Source of the DNA: Rhodoferax mekongensis
GTDB lineage: Bacteria; Pseudomonadota; Gammaproteobacteria; Burkholderiales; Burkholderiaceae_C
Direction of reading: 5' to 3'
Assembly (NCBI RefSeq): GCF_032191775.1
Contig: NZ_CP132507.1
Location: 3,249,001-3,313,000, forward strand
Length of the DNA: 64,000 bases
The notes beneath the pieces are model-generated. The model was not told the DNA's origin. It searched no databases and saw only the letters and a program-made list of their open reading frames with translations. The position numbers and the translations under genes are program-made. Shown here one piece after another: positions 55,377 to 64,000 of this stretch (its first letter is position 1; every line of letters starts with the position of its first letter).

Positions 55377-55864
55377 GCTTGTCCTTCCGAGGCACGCAGT
55401 TCGTCGACCAGTTGGTCCAGCTTGTCGTTCGACATAAAGCTGCACATTGCACGATCGTTCACCAACATCACTGGGGAATCTGCGCAGGCACCCAAACATT
55501 CACTCTGTTGCAGAGTGAACAGACCGTCGGGTGTTGTCTCTCCCATTTGAATACCCAATTTGGATTCCAGATGGTGCAGTGCCTTTTGCCCGTCACGCAG
55601 TTGACACGGCAGGTTTGTGCAAACGTTCAGTTTGAATTTACCAACGGGACGTTGGTTGTACATGTTGTAAAAAGTGGTCACCTCATGGACAGCCATAGGT
55701 GCCATGCCGAGATGCTCGGCAATCACTTTCTCGCTCTCGGCACTGACGAAACCCAGTTCTTGTTGAACGATGGCCAAACAAGCCATCACTGCAGATTGCT
55801 TTTGATCTGCAGGGTACTTGGCGACTTCGCGATCAAAGCGCGATTTGGTGGCAGCGGAGATCAT
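55373..55864 (-). CDS. nuoE: NADH-quinone oxidoreductase subunit E
   Basis: A 163-aa thioredoxin-fold subunit binding the N1a 2Fe-2S cluster through CTNLPC and CLGACADSP. Overlaps nuoD by 4 bases. Confidence 0.96.
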   Translation of the reverse strand: MISAATKSRFDREVAKYPADQKQSAVMACLAIVQQELGFVSAESEKVIAEHLGMAPMAVHEVTTFYNMYNQRPVGKFKLNVCTNLPCQLRDGQKALHHLESKLGIQMGETTPDGLFTLQQSECLGACADSPVMLVNDRAMCSFMSNDKLDQLVDELRASEGQA

Positions 55865-57114
55865 CGATCAATCTCTCCAAAAACGATATCCATGGTTCCA
55901 ATAATGGAAACGGCGTCAGCGATCATGTGACCCTTGGCCATCTCGTTCAAGGCGGCGAGATGCACAAAGCCCGGTGGACGGATCTTCAAACGATAGGGTT
56001 TGTTGGCTCCATCGCTCACGATGTAGATGCCAAATTCACCCTTCGGGTGTTCTACAGCTGCGTAGGCCTCACCTTCGGGAACGCGGAAGCCTTCGGTGAA
56101 CAACTTGAAGTGGTGAATCAGCTCTTCCATGCTGGTCTTCATCGCTTCGCGCGATGGAGGTGCAACCTTGTGGTTGTCAGTAATCACCGGACCGGGGTTG
56201 GCTTTCAACCAATCGACGCATTGCTTGATGATGCGATTGGATTGCTTCATTTCTTCCATGCGCACGAGGTAACGGTCGTACACGTCACCTGTTTTCCCCA
56301 CTGGAATATCAAATTCCACTTTGTCGTAGGCATCGTACGGTTGCTTCTTGCGCAGATCCCAAGCGATGCCGGAACCACGCAACATCGGGCCGGAAAAGCC
56401 CATGTTCAAAGCGCGCTCTGGCGCAACGATACCAATATTGACGGTACGCTGCTTCCAGATACGGTTCTCGGTCAGTAGCGTGTGGTACTCGTCTAGGCAC
56501 GCTGGGAAGCGTTGAGCGAAGTCATCGATGAAGTCCAACAGCGAGCCTTGGCGGTTGCGGTTGAGTTCCTCAACTCCTTTCGCATTCCGCACCTTGCTGG
56601 CCTTGAATTGCGGCATCGTTTCAGGCAGATCACGATAGACGCCGCCCGGGCGGAAATACGCCGCATGCATACGGGCGCCACTGGCTGCCTCGTACATGTC
56701 AAACAGGTCTTCGCGCTCACGGAAGGTGTAGATGAGGATGGTCGAGCTGCCACAGTCATTTCCGTGCGAACCCAACCACATCAGATGGTTCAGCAAACGG
56801 GTGATTTCGGAATACATGACGCGGATGTACTGCGCACGAATAGGCACTTCAATACCCAGCAACTTTTCGATGGCCAGGCAATAAGCATGCTCATTGCACA
56901 TCATTGACACGTAATCCAATCGGTCCATGTAGGGAAGCGATTGGATATAGGTCTTGCTTTCGGCCAGCTTTTCAGTAGCCCGATGCAACAAGCCAATGTG
57001 CGGATCAGCGCGCTGGATAACTTCGCCATCCAACTCGAGCACCAAGCGCAAAACTCCGTGCGCCGCAGGGTGCTGCGGGCCGAAGTTCAATGTGTAGTTC
57101 TTAATTTCAGCCAT
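55861..57114 (-). CDS. nuoD: NADH-quinone oxidoreductase subunit D
   Basis: A 417-aa subunit with the quinone-site segments [21 protein letters not shown] and [17 protein letters not shown], and a C-terminal [12 protein letters not shown]. Separate from nuoC, unlike the fused nuoCD of E. coli. Confidence 0.97.
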   Translation of the reverse strand: MAEIKNYTLNFGPQHPAAHGVLRLVLELDGEVIQRADPHIGLLHRATEKLAESKTYIQSLPYMDRLDYVSMMCNEHAYCLAIEKLLGIEVPIRAQYIRVMYSEITRLLNHLMWLGSHGNDCGSSTILIYTFREREDLFDMYEAASGARMHAAYFRPGGVYRDLPETMPQFKASKVRNAKGVEELNRNRQGSLLDFIDDFAQRFPACLDEYHTLLTENRIWKQRTVNIGIVAPERALNMGFSGPMLRGSGIAWDLRKKQPYDAYDKVEFDIPVGKTGDVYDRYLVRMEEMKQSNRIIKQCVDWLKANPGPVITDNHKVAPPSREAMKTSMEELIHHFKLFTEGFRVPEGEAYAAVEHPKGEFGIYIVSDGANKPYRLKIRPPGFVHLAALNEMAKGHMIADAVSIIGTMDIVFGEIDR

Positions 57115-57125
57115 GCGTCAACTGC

Positions 57126-57734
57126 TTACTGCAGGCCTCCGTATTTGTCTTCACGAATGATGCGAGGTGTGATTTCACGCGCTTCAATCGTGACCGGCTG
57201 ATACACCACTCGCGCCTGCTCCGCGTCATAGCGCATTTCCACGTGACCGGTCATAGGAAAATCTTTACGGAAGGGGTGACCAATGAAGCCGTAATCCGTC
57301 AGGATACGGCGCAAGTCGTCATGCCCTTCAAAAATGATGCCAAACAGATCGAATGCCTCGCGCTCAAACCAGTTGGCCGAATTCCAGATATCGTTCACGG
57401 AAGCCACCAAGGGCATGTCGTCATCAGACGCCATCACTTTGAGGCGCAGTCGCTGGTTCAAGCTGATGGACAGCAAGTGACTGACGACTGCATAGCGGGG
57501 ACCATCATAGGCACCCTCTTTGTATTCAGAGTAATCGACGCCGCAGAGGTCTATCAATTGCTCAAACTGGCATCCTGGCGCAGTACGCAGAATTTCGGCA
57601 GCGGCGTGGTAGTTCTGGGCAGAGACCAGAACCGTCACCTCGTTCAGCGCGATATCAATGTCCTTGACTTTGTCGCCCAAGGCCGCTTCCACAGCGGCCT
57701 TGGTGACTTCGGGATGAATTGCAAAAGTAGTCAT
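57126..57734 (-). CDS. nuoC: NADH-quinone oxidoreductase subunit C
   Basis: A 202-aa, 30-kDa subunit. The conserved [28 protein letters not shown] and [19 protein letters not shown] are present. I chose the MTTFAIHP start at 57734, 8 bases after nuoB; the longer frame runs into nuoB. Confidence 0.96.
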   Translation of the reverse strand: MTTFAIHPEVTKAAVEAALGDKVKDIDIALNEVTVLVSAQNYHAAAEILRTAPGCQFEQLIDLCGVDYSEYKEGAYDGPRYAVVSHLLSISLNQRLRLKVMASDDDMPLVASVNDIWNSANWFEREAFDLFGIIFEGHDDLRRILTDYGFIGHPFRKDFPMTGHVEMRYDAEQARVVYQPVTIEAREITPRIIREDKYGGLQ

Positions 57735-57742
57735 TGGCAGCC

Positions 57743-58222
57743 TCAAGCGCGGGCAATCGTCTGAGTACGACGAATTTTTTGCTGCAATTGCAAAATGCCG
57801 TAAAGCAGTGCCTCTGCAGTGGGGGGACAGCCGGGCACGTACACATCCACCGGAACGATACGATCGCATCCGCGAACAACTGAGTAGCTGTAGTGGTAGT
57901 AGCCACCGCCATTGGCACATGAGCCCATGCTGAGAACCCAACGGGGTTCCGACATCTGGTCGTACACCTTGCGCAGCGCTGGAGCCATCTTATTGCAAAG
58001 CGTACCCGCCACGATCATCAAATCGGATTGACGGGGGCTCGCGCGAAACACTTCAGAGCCGAAACGGCTGATGTCATAGCGCGCTGCAGCGGCATGCATC
58101 ATCTCCACAGCACAGCAGGCCAAGCCGAAGGTCATGGGCCAGATAGAACCGGTTTTTGCCCAATTCACAACCGAGTCGTAACTCGTCGTGACGAAGCCTT
58201 CATTCAAAACGCCTTCAATCAT
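57743..58222 (-). CDS. nuoB: NADH-quinone oxidoreductase subunit B
   Basis: A 159-aa subunit carrying cluster N2, the last electron carrier. Ligands: [20 protein letters not shown] and [13 protein letters not shown]. Confidence 0.97.
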   Translation of the reverse strand: MIEGVLNEGFVTTSYDSVVNWAKTGSIWPMTFGLACCAVEMMHAAAARYDISRFGSEVFRASPRQSDLMIVAGTLCNKMAPALRKVYDQMSEPRWVLSMGSCANGGGYYHYSYSVVRGCDRIVPVDVYVPGCPPTAEALLYGILQLQQKIRRTQTIARA

Positions 58223-58226
58223 TGCG

Positions 58227-58586
58227 TTACTCCCAGTCCAGAGCGCCTTTTTTCCACATGTAGACGAATCCGATGGTCAAGATAACCACAAATTCGACAC
58301 CGATCAGGAACCCGAATAAACCAAGCTCCTTGAGAGATACTGCCCATGGAAACAGGAAGGCTGTCTCCAAGTCAAACAAGATGAACAGGATGGCGACGAG
58401 GTAGTACCGAACGTCGAACTTCATCCGGGCATCTTCAAATGCCTCGAAACCACATTCGTAGGGGGAGTTTTTTGCCGCATCGGGCTTGTTGGGCCCGAGT
58501 ATGTAGCCGAGCACCTGGGGCAACACACCGATGCCGATACCGACCAAGATGAACAGCAGAACGGGGAGATATTGATCGAGGTTCAT
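58227..58586 (-). CDS. nuoA: NADH-quinone oxidoreductase subunit A
   Basis: A 119-aa, three-helix subunit and first gene of the 14-gene nuo operon. The [34 protein letters not shown] segment is diagnostic (key motifs YECGF and RYYLVA). The tRNA-Leu gene lies 64 bases upstream. Confidence 0.96.
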   Translation of the reverse strand: MNLDQYLPVLLFILVGIGIGVLPQVLGYILGPNKPDAAKNSPYECGFEAFEDARMKFDVRYYLVAILFILFDLETAFLFPWAVSLKELGLFGFLIGVEFVVILTIGFVYMWKKGALDWE

Positions 58587-58650
58587 CTTGAAATTCTGAT
58601 CACCGTGAAGACCTGCTACAGGAGTGGAACCTGTGCAAGCTGATTTTTTC

Positions 58651-58735
58651 TGGTGCCGTCGGCGAGACTCGAACTCGCACAGCTTTCGCCACTACCCCCT
58701 CAAGATAGCGTGTCTACCAATTTCACCACGACGGC
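58651..58735 (-). tRNA. tRNA-Leu (anticodon GAG)
   Basis: Read on the minus strand: acceptor GCCGTCG pairs with CGACGGC before an encoded CCA, D-arm AAATTGGTAGACAC, anticodon loop CTTGAGG, long variable arm, T-arm with GAGTTCGAGTCTC. 85 bases with CCA. The layout parallels E. coli tRNA-Leu(GAG). Confidence 0.96.
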
Positions 58736-58814
58736 GGCTCTCAGCTGATGAATTTGCGTGAGGAGCCTTTCGGCATTTGCTTATTCACCAGCCCTAGAGT
58801 TTACCCTGAATTTC

Positions 58815-58838
58815 CCCCCTTCACAGCGGGGGGATGGG
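58815..58838 (-). terminator. possible hairpin downstream of secG
   Basis: CCCCCC...GGGGGG inverted repeat about 15 bases past the secG stop, followed on the minus strand by a short A/T stretch. No real T-run, so it may stabilise the message end or only weaken read-through. Confidence 0.35.
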
Positions 58839-58852
58839 ATTTAAAGGGAGGT

Positions 58853-59212
58853 TTATTTCGCTGGAATCTGTGCTGCGCCGGATGCAGGTGTGGCAGGCAC
58901 CGTCTGAGCAGCGGGCACAGCGGCTGGAGCCACCACAGCAGCGCCCTCCAACACCGAGCCGGAGCTGGTTGGGCGCAAATTGCCAAAGTACGCCAGCGCC
59001 AGCGTGCAGACAAAAAACACTGTTGCCAATACGGCGGTGGTGCGGGAAAGGAAGTTGGCACTTCCACTGGCACCAAACAAGCTGCCGGAGCCGCCGCTGC
59101 CAAAAGCAGCACCCATGTCAGCACCCTTGCCGTGCTGTACAAGGATCAACCCAATCATGGCTACTGCAGCCAGCAATTGGACGGTTAAAATGATGGTGAT
59201 AACGATGTTCAT
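58853..59212 (-). CDS. secG: preprotein translocase subunit SecG
   Basis: A 119-aa, two-helix SecYEG subunit. The first helix (IILTVQLLAAVAMIGLILVQ), the loop HGKGADMGAAFGSG-GSGSLFGASGSANFLSRTTA and the second helix are standard; a Pro/Ala-rich tail follows. Lies 25 bases after tpiA. Confidence 0.95.
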   Translation of the reverse strand: MNIVITIILTVQLLAAVAMIGLILVQHGKGADMGAAFGSGGSGSLFGASGSANFLSRTTAVLATVFFVCTLALAYFGNLRPTSSGSVLEGAAVVAPAAVPAAQTVPATPASGAAQIPAK

Positions 59213-59237
59213 AAACTACTCCTAAATTCAAATTCAA

Positions 59238-59990
59238 TCAGACTGCCGACGCGGCAGTGATGATGGTCAAAAAGTCAGCCGCTTTGAGCGAAGCGCCGCC
59301 CACCAAGCCGCCGTCAATATCTTTCTGTGCAAGAAGTTGCTGCGCGTTTGCTGCGTTCATGCTGCCACCGTACAGAATGTGAACGCGATCTGCGTGCGGC
59401 GTGGCAGCAGCCAGTTGCCCACGCAACACGGCATGGACTTCTTGCGCCTGCTCAGGTGTGGCTGTCTTGCCCGTGCCAATGGCCCAAACAGGCTCGTAAG
59501 CGACCACGATTTCGCTGATGCAATGGCCATTGGCATGAATCACAGCAGCCAATTGACGTTTCACCACATCCACTGTTTTGCCGGCTTCACGCTCTTCCAA
59601 TGTTTCGCCCACGCACACAATGGGCGTCACACCACAGGCCAGGGCTTTTTGCGCTTTGGTCGCAACGAGAGCATCGCTTTCACCATGGTACTGGCGACGC
59701 TCAGAGTGACCGACAATGGCATAACGGACACCGAGATCACGCAACATGGCTGCAGAAATCTCACCGGTATACGCGCCAGAGTCAAAAGCTGATACGTCCT
59801 GCGCCCCCACAGCAATAGCACCTACGGGCTTGACGGCAGCCGCGACCTGATGCAAATAAGCCGCAGGTACACATACGGCCACAAGACATGGGGCCACCGG
59901 CATACCAATGTGCAGTTGCTCCAGAAGAGCAGTATTCGCAGCCAGGCTGCCATTCATCTTCCAGTTGCCGGCAATCAGTTTCTTTTTCAT
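59238..59990 (-). CDS. tpiA: triosephosphate isomerase
   Basis: A 250-aa TIM-barrel enzyme of glycolysis. N-terminal GNWKMNG (Lys), catalytic His in IVGHSERR and Glu in [13 protein letters not shown], and [13 protein letters not shown] near the end. The ATG overlaps the stop of the preceding oxidoreductase (ATGA). Confidence 0.97.
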   Translation of the reverse strand: MKKKLIAGNWKMNGSLAANTALLEQLHIGMPVAPCLVAVCVPAAYLHQVAAAVKPVGAIAVGAQDVSAFDSGAYTGEISAAMLRDLGVRYAIVGHSERRQYHGESDALVATKAQKALACGVTPIVCVGETLEEREAGKTVDVVKRQLAAVIHANGHCISEIVVAYEPVWAIGTGKTATPEQAQEVHAVLRGQLAAATPHADRVHILYGGSMNAANAQQLLAQKDIDGGLVGGASLKAADFLTIITAASAV

Positions 59991-61000
59991 GCAGGTTCCC
60001 AATTCAAAACAAGCTTCCCGATATGTTCATTGCTCTCCATCACTGCGTGCGCCTGAGCCGCTGCATCTGACGTTTGCGAAGAGCCCACCGTGAACACCTG
60101 ATGCACGACCGGATTCACGCGTGCGCCAGACAAGAGTGGCCAGACACGTTCGCGTAATGCGCTTGCAATCGCAGCCTTGAAAGCAACCGATCGCGCGCGC
60201 AGAGTGGAACCCGTGACTGTCAACCGCTTGCGCAGTATCAAACCGGCATTGACTTCAGACTGCACACCACCCTGCACGGCGATGATGACCAAACGACCAT
60301 CATCAGCGAGGCACTGGACCTCCTTGGCCACATAAGCGCCGGCCACCATGTCCAGGATGACATCAACACCGCGCCCATCCGTGATTCGCATTGCTTCCGC
60401 CTCGAAATCCTGGGTGCGATAGTTGATCGCCCAGTCGGCACCCAGTTTGAGGCACGCCGCGCACTTCTGATCCGATCCGGCGGTTGCTATAACGGTGGCA
60501 CCCAGGGCCTTGGCCAGCTGGATTGCCGTAACGCCAATGCCACTGGTACCGCCCTGCACCAGCAAGACCTCACCGGATTGCAAGCGGCCACGCTCGAACA
60601 CGTTGCTCCACACCGTGAAGTAGGTTTCCGGTAGACCCGCTGCCTCCACGTCAGACCAACCCTCCGGCACGGGCAGACACTGGGCCACGGGTGCTACACA
60701 TAACTCTGCGTAGCCTCCACCCGCGACCAGCGCACACACACGATCTCCGAGACGAAAACCGGCTCGCTCCAACGCCTCAGCATCCCCTTCGACAATCGTG
60801 CCCGCCACTTCCAGACCCGGGATGTCGGATGCGCCTGCTGGTGCCGGGTACTTGCCTAATCGCTGCAACACATCCGGCCGGTTGACGCCACTGGCGCTCA
60901 CACGGATGCACAACTCCCCTGCCCCGAACTTCGGCGCAGGACGATCCACCAGACGCAAAACGTCCGGTGCACCGGGAGATGTGATTTCAAATGCTCTCAT
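59987..61000 (-). CDS. NAD(P)H quinone oxidoreductase (zinc-independent MDR)
   Basis: A 337-aa reductase of the quinone oxidoreductase/PIG3 branch of the MDR family. It has the N-terminal [17 protein letters not shown], the cofactor site [21 protein letters not shown] and the [20 protein letters not shown] segment, with no zinc ligands. I chose ATG 61000 because the longer frame would read through the dispersed repeat, which ends just before it. Translationally coupled to tpiA. Confidence 0.9.
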   Translation of the reverse strand: MRAFEITSPGAPDVLRLVDRPAPKFGAGELCIRVSASGVNRPDVLQRLGKYPAPAGASDIPGLEVAGTIVEGDAEALERAGFRLGDRVCALVAGGGYAELCVAPVAQCLPVPEGWSDVEAAGLPETYFTVWSNVFERGRLQSGEVLLVQGGTSGIGVTAIQLAKALGATVIATAGSDQKCAACLKLGADWAINYRTQDFEAEAMRITDGRGVDVILDMVAGAYVAKEVQCLADDGRLVIIAVQGGVQSEVNAGLILRKRLTVTGSTLRARSVAFKAAIASALRERVWPLLSGARVNPVVHQVFTVGSSQTSDAAAQAHAVMESNEHIGKLVLNWEPA

Positions 61001-61002
61001 AT

Positions 61003-61060
61003 CGAATTGACCGGTAGCGCGCGCCAAATGTGCGCGAGCAGCTACCAAATCAATAGCAGA
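61003..61060 (-). repeat. dispersed ~60-bp repeat, copy 6 (before the oxidoreductase start)
   Basis: On the minus strand: TCTGCTATTGATTTGGTAGC, then TGCTCGCGCACATTTGGCGC and GCGCTAC. It fills most of the 68-base gap between pnp and the oxidoreductase, ending about 3 bases before the ATG, so the leader and ribosome binding site come from the repeat. Confidence 0.65.
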
Positions 61061-61068
61061 CGAAAGGT

Positions 61069-63174
61069 TTACTCTTGCGCAGGACGCTCGATCAAAGCCT
61101 TCATGGACAGCTTGATGCGGCCTTTTTCATCGGTTTCCAGAACCTTGACCTTCACGATCTGGCCTTCTGACAGGTAGTCAGTGACCTTCTCGACGCGCTC
61201 ATGGGCGATCTGGCTGATGTGCAACAAGCCGTCCTTGCCGGGCAGCAGGTTCACCAGTGCACCGAAGTCCAGGATCTTGGTGATCGGGCCTTCGTACACC
61301 TTGCCGATTTCGACTTCTGCGGTGATCTGCTCGATGCGGCGCTTGGCTTCTTCAGCCTTGGCTGGATCGCTGGAAGCGATGGTGATGGTGCCGTCTTCTT
61401 CGATGTTGATCTGGGTGCCGGTTTCTTCGGTCAGCGCACGAATTACAGAGCCGCCCTTGCCGATCACGTCGCGGATCTTTTCAGGGTTGATCTTGAAGCT
61501 GAACAAACGGGGCGCGAAGTTGGACACTTCGGTACGAGCTTCCGCCATGGACTTTTGCATTTCGCCCAGGATGTGCACGCGCGCTTCCTTGGCCTGAGCC
61601 AACGCCACTTGCATGATTTCCTTGGTGATGCCCTGGATTTTGATGTCCATCTGCAGCGCGGTAATACCGTTGGTGGTACCAGCCACCTTGAAGTCCATGT
61701 CGCCCAGGTGATCTTCATCACCCAGAATGTCGGTCAACACCGCGAAGCGGTTGTCTTCCTTGATCAGGCCCATGGCGATACCAGCCACGTGCGCCTTCAA
61801 AGGCACACCTGCGTCCATCAGGGACAAGCAGCCGCCGCACACGGAAGCCATGGAAGACGAACCGTTGGACTCAGTGATTTCCGACACGACGCGCAGGGAG
61901 TAAGGGAACTCTTCTTTGGTCGGCAAAACGGCGACCAAAGCGCGCTTGGCCAAACGGCCGTGACCGATTTCGCGGCGCTTGGGCGTACCCACGCGGCCAG
62001 TTTCGCCAGTGGCGAAGGGAGGCATGTTGTAGTGCAGCATGAAACGGTCTTCGTACTCGCCGCTCAAGGCGTCGATACGCTGTGCATCACGCTCGGTACC
62101 CAAAGTGGCGATCACCAAAGCCTGGGTTTCGCCACGGGTGAACAAGGAGGAACCGTGGGTGCGGGGCAGCACGCCGTTACGGATTTCGATAGCGCGCACA
62201 GTGCGTGTATCGCGACCATCGATACGGGGTTCGCCTGCCAGAATTTGGCCGCGCACGATCTTGGCTTCAATGTCGAACAGCAGTCCTTCGACCTTGACGC
62301 TGTCGAACTCAACGCCGTCAGCCTTCAAACCGGCAAACACGTCTGCATAGGCAGCGCGGCAGGCTTGGGTACGGGCTTGCTTGTTGCGGATCTGGTAGGC
62401 AGCAACCAGCTTGTCTTTGCCCAAGGCTTCTACCTTGGCAATCAGGGCCTCGTCACGGGCAGGCGCCTTCCAGTCCCACACGGGCTTGCCGGCGTCTCGC
62501 ACCAGTTCATGGATGGCATTGATCGCAATCTTGCTCTGCTCATGGCCGTAAACCACGGCGCCCAGCATCACCTCTTCAGACAGCTGTTGCGCTTCAGACT
62601 CCACCATCAACACAGCGGCCTCGGTACCTGCAACCACTAGGTCCATCAAGGAATCTTTGCGTGCAGACTGGCCGGGGTTCAACACGTACTCACCATTGAC
62701 GTAACCCACGCGGGCAGCGCCGATAGGGCCGTTGAACGGGATGCCGGAGATGGACAGGGCCGCGCTCACCGCGATCATGGAGGCAATGTCCGCATCCACT
62801 TCGGGGTTCAGGGACACGGTGTGCACCACCACGTGAACTTCGTTGAAGAAGCCTTCGGGGAACAGGGGACGAATGGGACGGTCAATCAGACGGCTGGTCA
62901 GCGTCTCGTACTCGCTGGGACGGCCTTCGCGCTTGAAAAAGCTGCCGGGAATCTTGCCGGCGGCATAGGACTTTTCGAGATAGTCAACTGTCAGAGGGAA
63001 GAAATCCTGTCCGGGCTTGCCTTCAGTTTTGCCGACCACAGTGGCCAAGACGACGGTACCGTCCATATCCAGCAACACGGCGCCTGTGGATTGGCGAGCG
63101 ATTTCGCCGGTTTCCATGGTTACAGTGTGCTGACCCCATTGGAAGGTCTTGGTAACTTTGTTGAAAATGCTCAT
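61069..63174 (-). CDS. pnp: polynucleotide phosphorylase
   Basis: A 701-aa 3'-5' exoribonuclease and degradosome component. Two RNase PH cores (second with [30 protein letters not shown] and the [17 protein letters not shown] segment), then KH ([21 protein letters not shown], given as the GKGG loop) and S1 ([30 protein letters not shown]) domains. The MSIFNKV start at 63174 has GGAG upstream. Follows rpsO as in most bacteria. Confidence 0.97.
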   Translation of the reverse strand: MSIFNKVTKTFQWGQHTVTMETGEIARQSTGAVLLDMDGTVVLATVVGKTEGKPGQDFFPLTVDYLEKSYAAGKIPGSFFKREGRPSEYETLTSRLIDRPIRPLFPEGFFNEVHVVVHTVSLNPEVDADIASMIAVSAALSISGIPFNGPIGAARVGYVNGEYVLNPGQSARKDSLMDLVVAGTEAAVLMVESEAQQLSEEVMLGAVVYGHEQSKIAINAIHELVRDAGKPVWDWKAPARDEALIAKVEALGKDKLVAAYQIRNKQARTQACRAAYADVFAGLKADGVEFDSVKVEGLLFDIEAKIVRGQILAGEPRIDGRDTRTVRAIEIRNGVLPRTHGSSLFTRGETQALVIATLGTERDAQRIDALSGEYEDRFMLHYNMPPFATGETGRVGTPKRREIGHGRLAKRALVAVLPTKEEFPYSLRVVSEITESNGSSSMASVCGGCLSLMDAGVPLKAHVAGIAMGLIKEDNRFAVLTDILGDEDHLGDMDFKVAGTTNGITALQMDIKIQGITKEIMQVALAQAKEARVHILGEMQKSMAEARTEVSNFAPRLFSFKINPEKIRDVIGKGGSVIRALTEETGTQINIEEDGTITIASSDPAKAEEAKRRIEQITAEVEIGKVYEGPITKILDFGALVNLLPGKDGLLHISQIAHERVEKVTDYLSEGQIVKVKVLETDEKGRIKLSMKALIERPAQE

Positions 63175-63337
63175 GGTGAATCTCCTGTGAGTTTCGGATT
63201 TATTGGGGGATGCAGGCCATCCCGCCACAGCCCGGATTCCACAACACAGTCCACGATGCCATTCCAGAAACACTGCCCTTTTCCGGGCAACGGCTTTGGA
63301 ATGACACAGCTTCGTTCTGTTTTTGCAGTCTCCGAAG

Positions 63338-63374
63338 TAAAAAACGCCTGAGCTAGTGACCTAACTCAGGCGTT
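63338..63374 (-). terminator. terminator between rpsO and pnp
   Basis: On the minus strand: stem AACGCCTGAG/CTCAGGCGTT with a 12-base loop, then TTTTTT. It is 19 bases past the rpsO stop; partial read-through into pnp is likely, as in other bacteria. Confidence 0.85.
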
Positions 63375-63392
63375 CGTCATTCAGTCAGTCGC

Positions 63393-63659
63393 TTACTTGC
63401 GCAGACCCAACTTGGTGATCAGGGCCACATAACGGTCGTGGTCCTTGGAGTTCAAGTAGTCCAACAACTTGCGGCGACGGCTCACCATGCGCAGCAAACC
63501 GCGACGACCATGGTGGTCTTTGGCGTGGGTCTTGAAGTGAGGAGTCAGCTCGTTGATACGGGCTGTCAGCAGTGCCACTTGCACTTCTGGGCTACCTGTG
63601 TCGGCAGCGGAACGGGCGTTGTCTTTGACAACAGCAGCTTTGATGCTGGAAGCGATCAT
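63393..63659 (-). CDS. rpsO: 30S ribosomal protein S15
   Basis: An 88-aa ribosomal protein. [35 protein letters not shown] and [11 protein letters not shown] are the standard S15 segments. ATG 63659 has AAGGAAA upstream; the longer frame is not used. Confidence 0.97.
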   Translation of the reverse strand: MIASSIKAAVVKDNARSAADTGSPEVQVALLTARINELTPHFKTHAKDHHGRRGLLRMVSRRRKLLDYLNSKDHDRYVALITKLGLRK

Positions 63660-63979
63660 GTGTTTTTCCTTATGGTGTTTTGACTTGCGCCAGGTGCTGG
63701 AACGGCTCTTGGCGTGCGCCTTGCCCAATGCAAAGCCCGTCGATTATATCCCGAAGCGAGCTACAGGCGAAATCAGCCTCCTACCCCTTAAGCCATCCCG
63801 GTGCAGGCTGCACGGTTCTCCCCCCCGAAGCCCGCACCAAATAACGGCTCTGCGCGGTTTTTCAAGGGCTTTGGGCCAAGAATAAAGTTGCCATTTTTTG
63901 CTTGAAATGCCGGCAGGGGAACACAGTTAGGGTCCATACGGTGATCACAGTGAACGCCGCCCTCAAAAAGGAATCCACC
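63660..63979. other. intergenic region before the rpsO gene, no gene seen
   Basis: About 320 bases between rpsO and the gene entering at the right edge. It should hold the rpsO promoter (minus strand) and one for the next gene (plus strand). A C7 run lies at 63824. I see no RNA gene, repeat or convincing promoter. Confidence 0.5.
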
Positions 63980-64000
63980 ATGTTTTTCGCTACTGCCCCT
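63980..64000 (+). CDS. start of an unknown gene (partial)
   Basis: ATG TTT TTC GCT ACT GCC CCT follows AAAGGA 7 bases upstream, a good ribosome binding site. Only seven codons are inside the window, so no product can be suggested. Confidence 0.4.

Noticed and set aside
58651-58735. tRNA-Leu gene as an integration site for a mobile element
   Set aside because: Both sides are the usual core genes (secG, nuoA); no integrase and no repeated tRNA end.
61201-62640. 479-aa plus-strand frame opposite pnp
   Set aside because: Antisense shadow of pnp, which is complete and conserved.

Overview
The window reads as chromosome of a betaproteobacterium of the order Burkholderiales, most likely a Comamonadaceae member close to Rhodoferax. 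Reasons: high GC with TAAAAT-type -10 boxes, the housekeeping order rpsO - pnp - quinone oxidoreductase - tpiA - secG - tRNA-Leu(GAG) - nuoA..N followed by DUF2818, NUDIX and DUF1178 genes, a DUF2917/LysR divergent pair, and a dispersed ~60-bp repeat of a type I associate with Comamonadaceae. The genus is inferred, not proven.

Layout. 1-5.5 kb: end of an M14-type peptidase gene, two micro-ORFs, an exported metallo-beta-lactamase-fold hydrolase, a cysteine hydrolase with queG, and tsaE-amiC (amiC frameshifted). 5.6-10 kb: a FeeM-like acyltransferase, a membrane-bound GGDEF-EAL protein and a DedA protein. 10.2-17.6 kb: mutL, an AlkD-like repair protein, a polygalacturonase-pectin methylesterase fusion, a DMT exporter and the lipoprotein phosphodiesterase GlpQ behind a probable Pho box. 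17.7-22.5 kb: a MATE exporter, miaA and an ABC ATPase in an overlapping operon, a periplasmic binding protein, and a PEP-CTERM exoprotein. 22.6-28.8 kb: thiamine uptake thiBPQ under a TPP riboswitch, then a large FtsX-like ABC permease. 28.8-33.4 kb: a TRAP transporter (dctP, dctM, dctQ), gluconokinase, and a divergent LacI regulator with two identical palindromic operators. 33.4-43.3 kb: DUF2917/LysR pair, SH3 protein + M48 protease, AttH-like lipocalin, alpha/beta hydrolase, an MsbA-type ABC exporter, two small unknown proteins, and glutamate dehydrogenase. 42.8-64 kb: minus-strand core block with the complete 14-subunit respiratory complex I operon, tRNA-Leu, secG, tpiA, qor, pnp and rpsO.

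Main observations. (1) Four genes (amiC, MATE exporter, miaA, PEP-CTERM protein) are each broken by exactly one missing base in a homopolymer; adding one base restores a normal protein each time. This looks like under-called homopolymers in the assembly rather than decay. (2) A ~60-bp repeat occurs at least six times, three times inside coding sequence (amiC linker, miaA, FtsX-like permease) and once directly against the qor start codon. (3) Regulatory sites are readable directly: TPP riboswitch, Pho box, twin GGATAGCGCTATCC operators, and a LysR-type dyad. (4) The parts of an AttEFGH-like lipoprotein/lipocalin export module are present but scattered over 17 kb. I do not see a clearly new defence or mobile system; no CRISPR array, transposase, phage gene or integration site was recognised.
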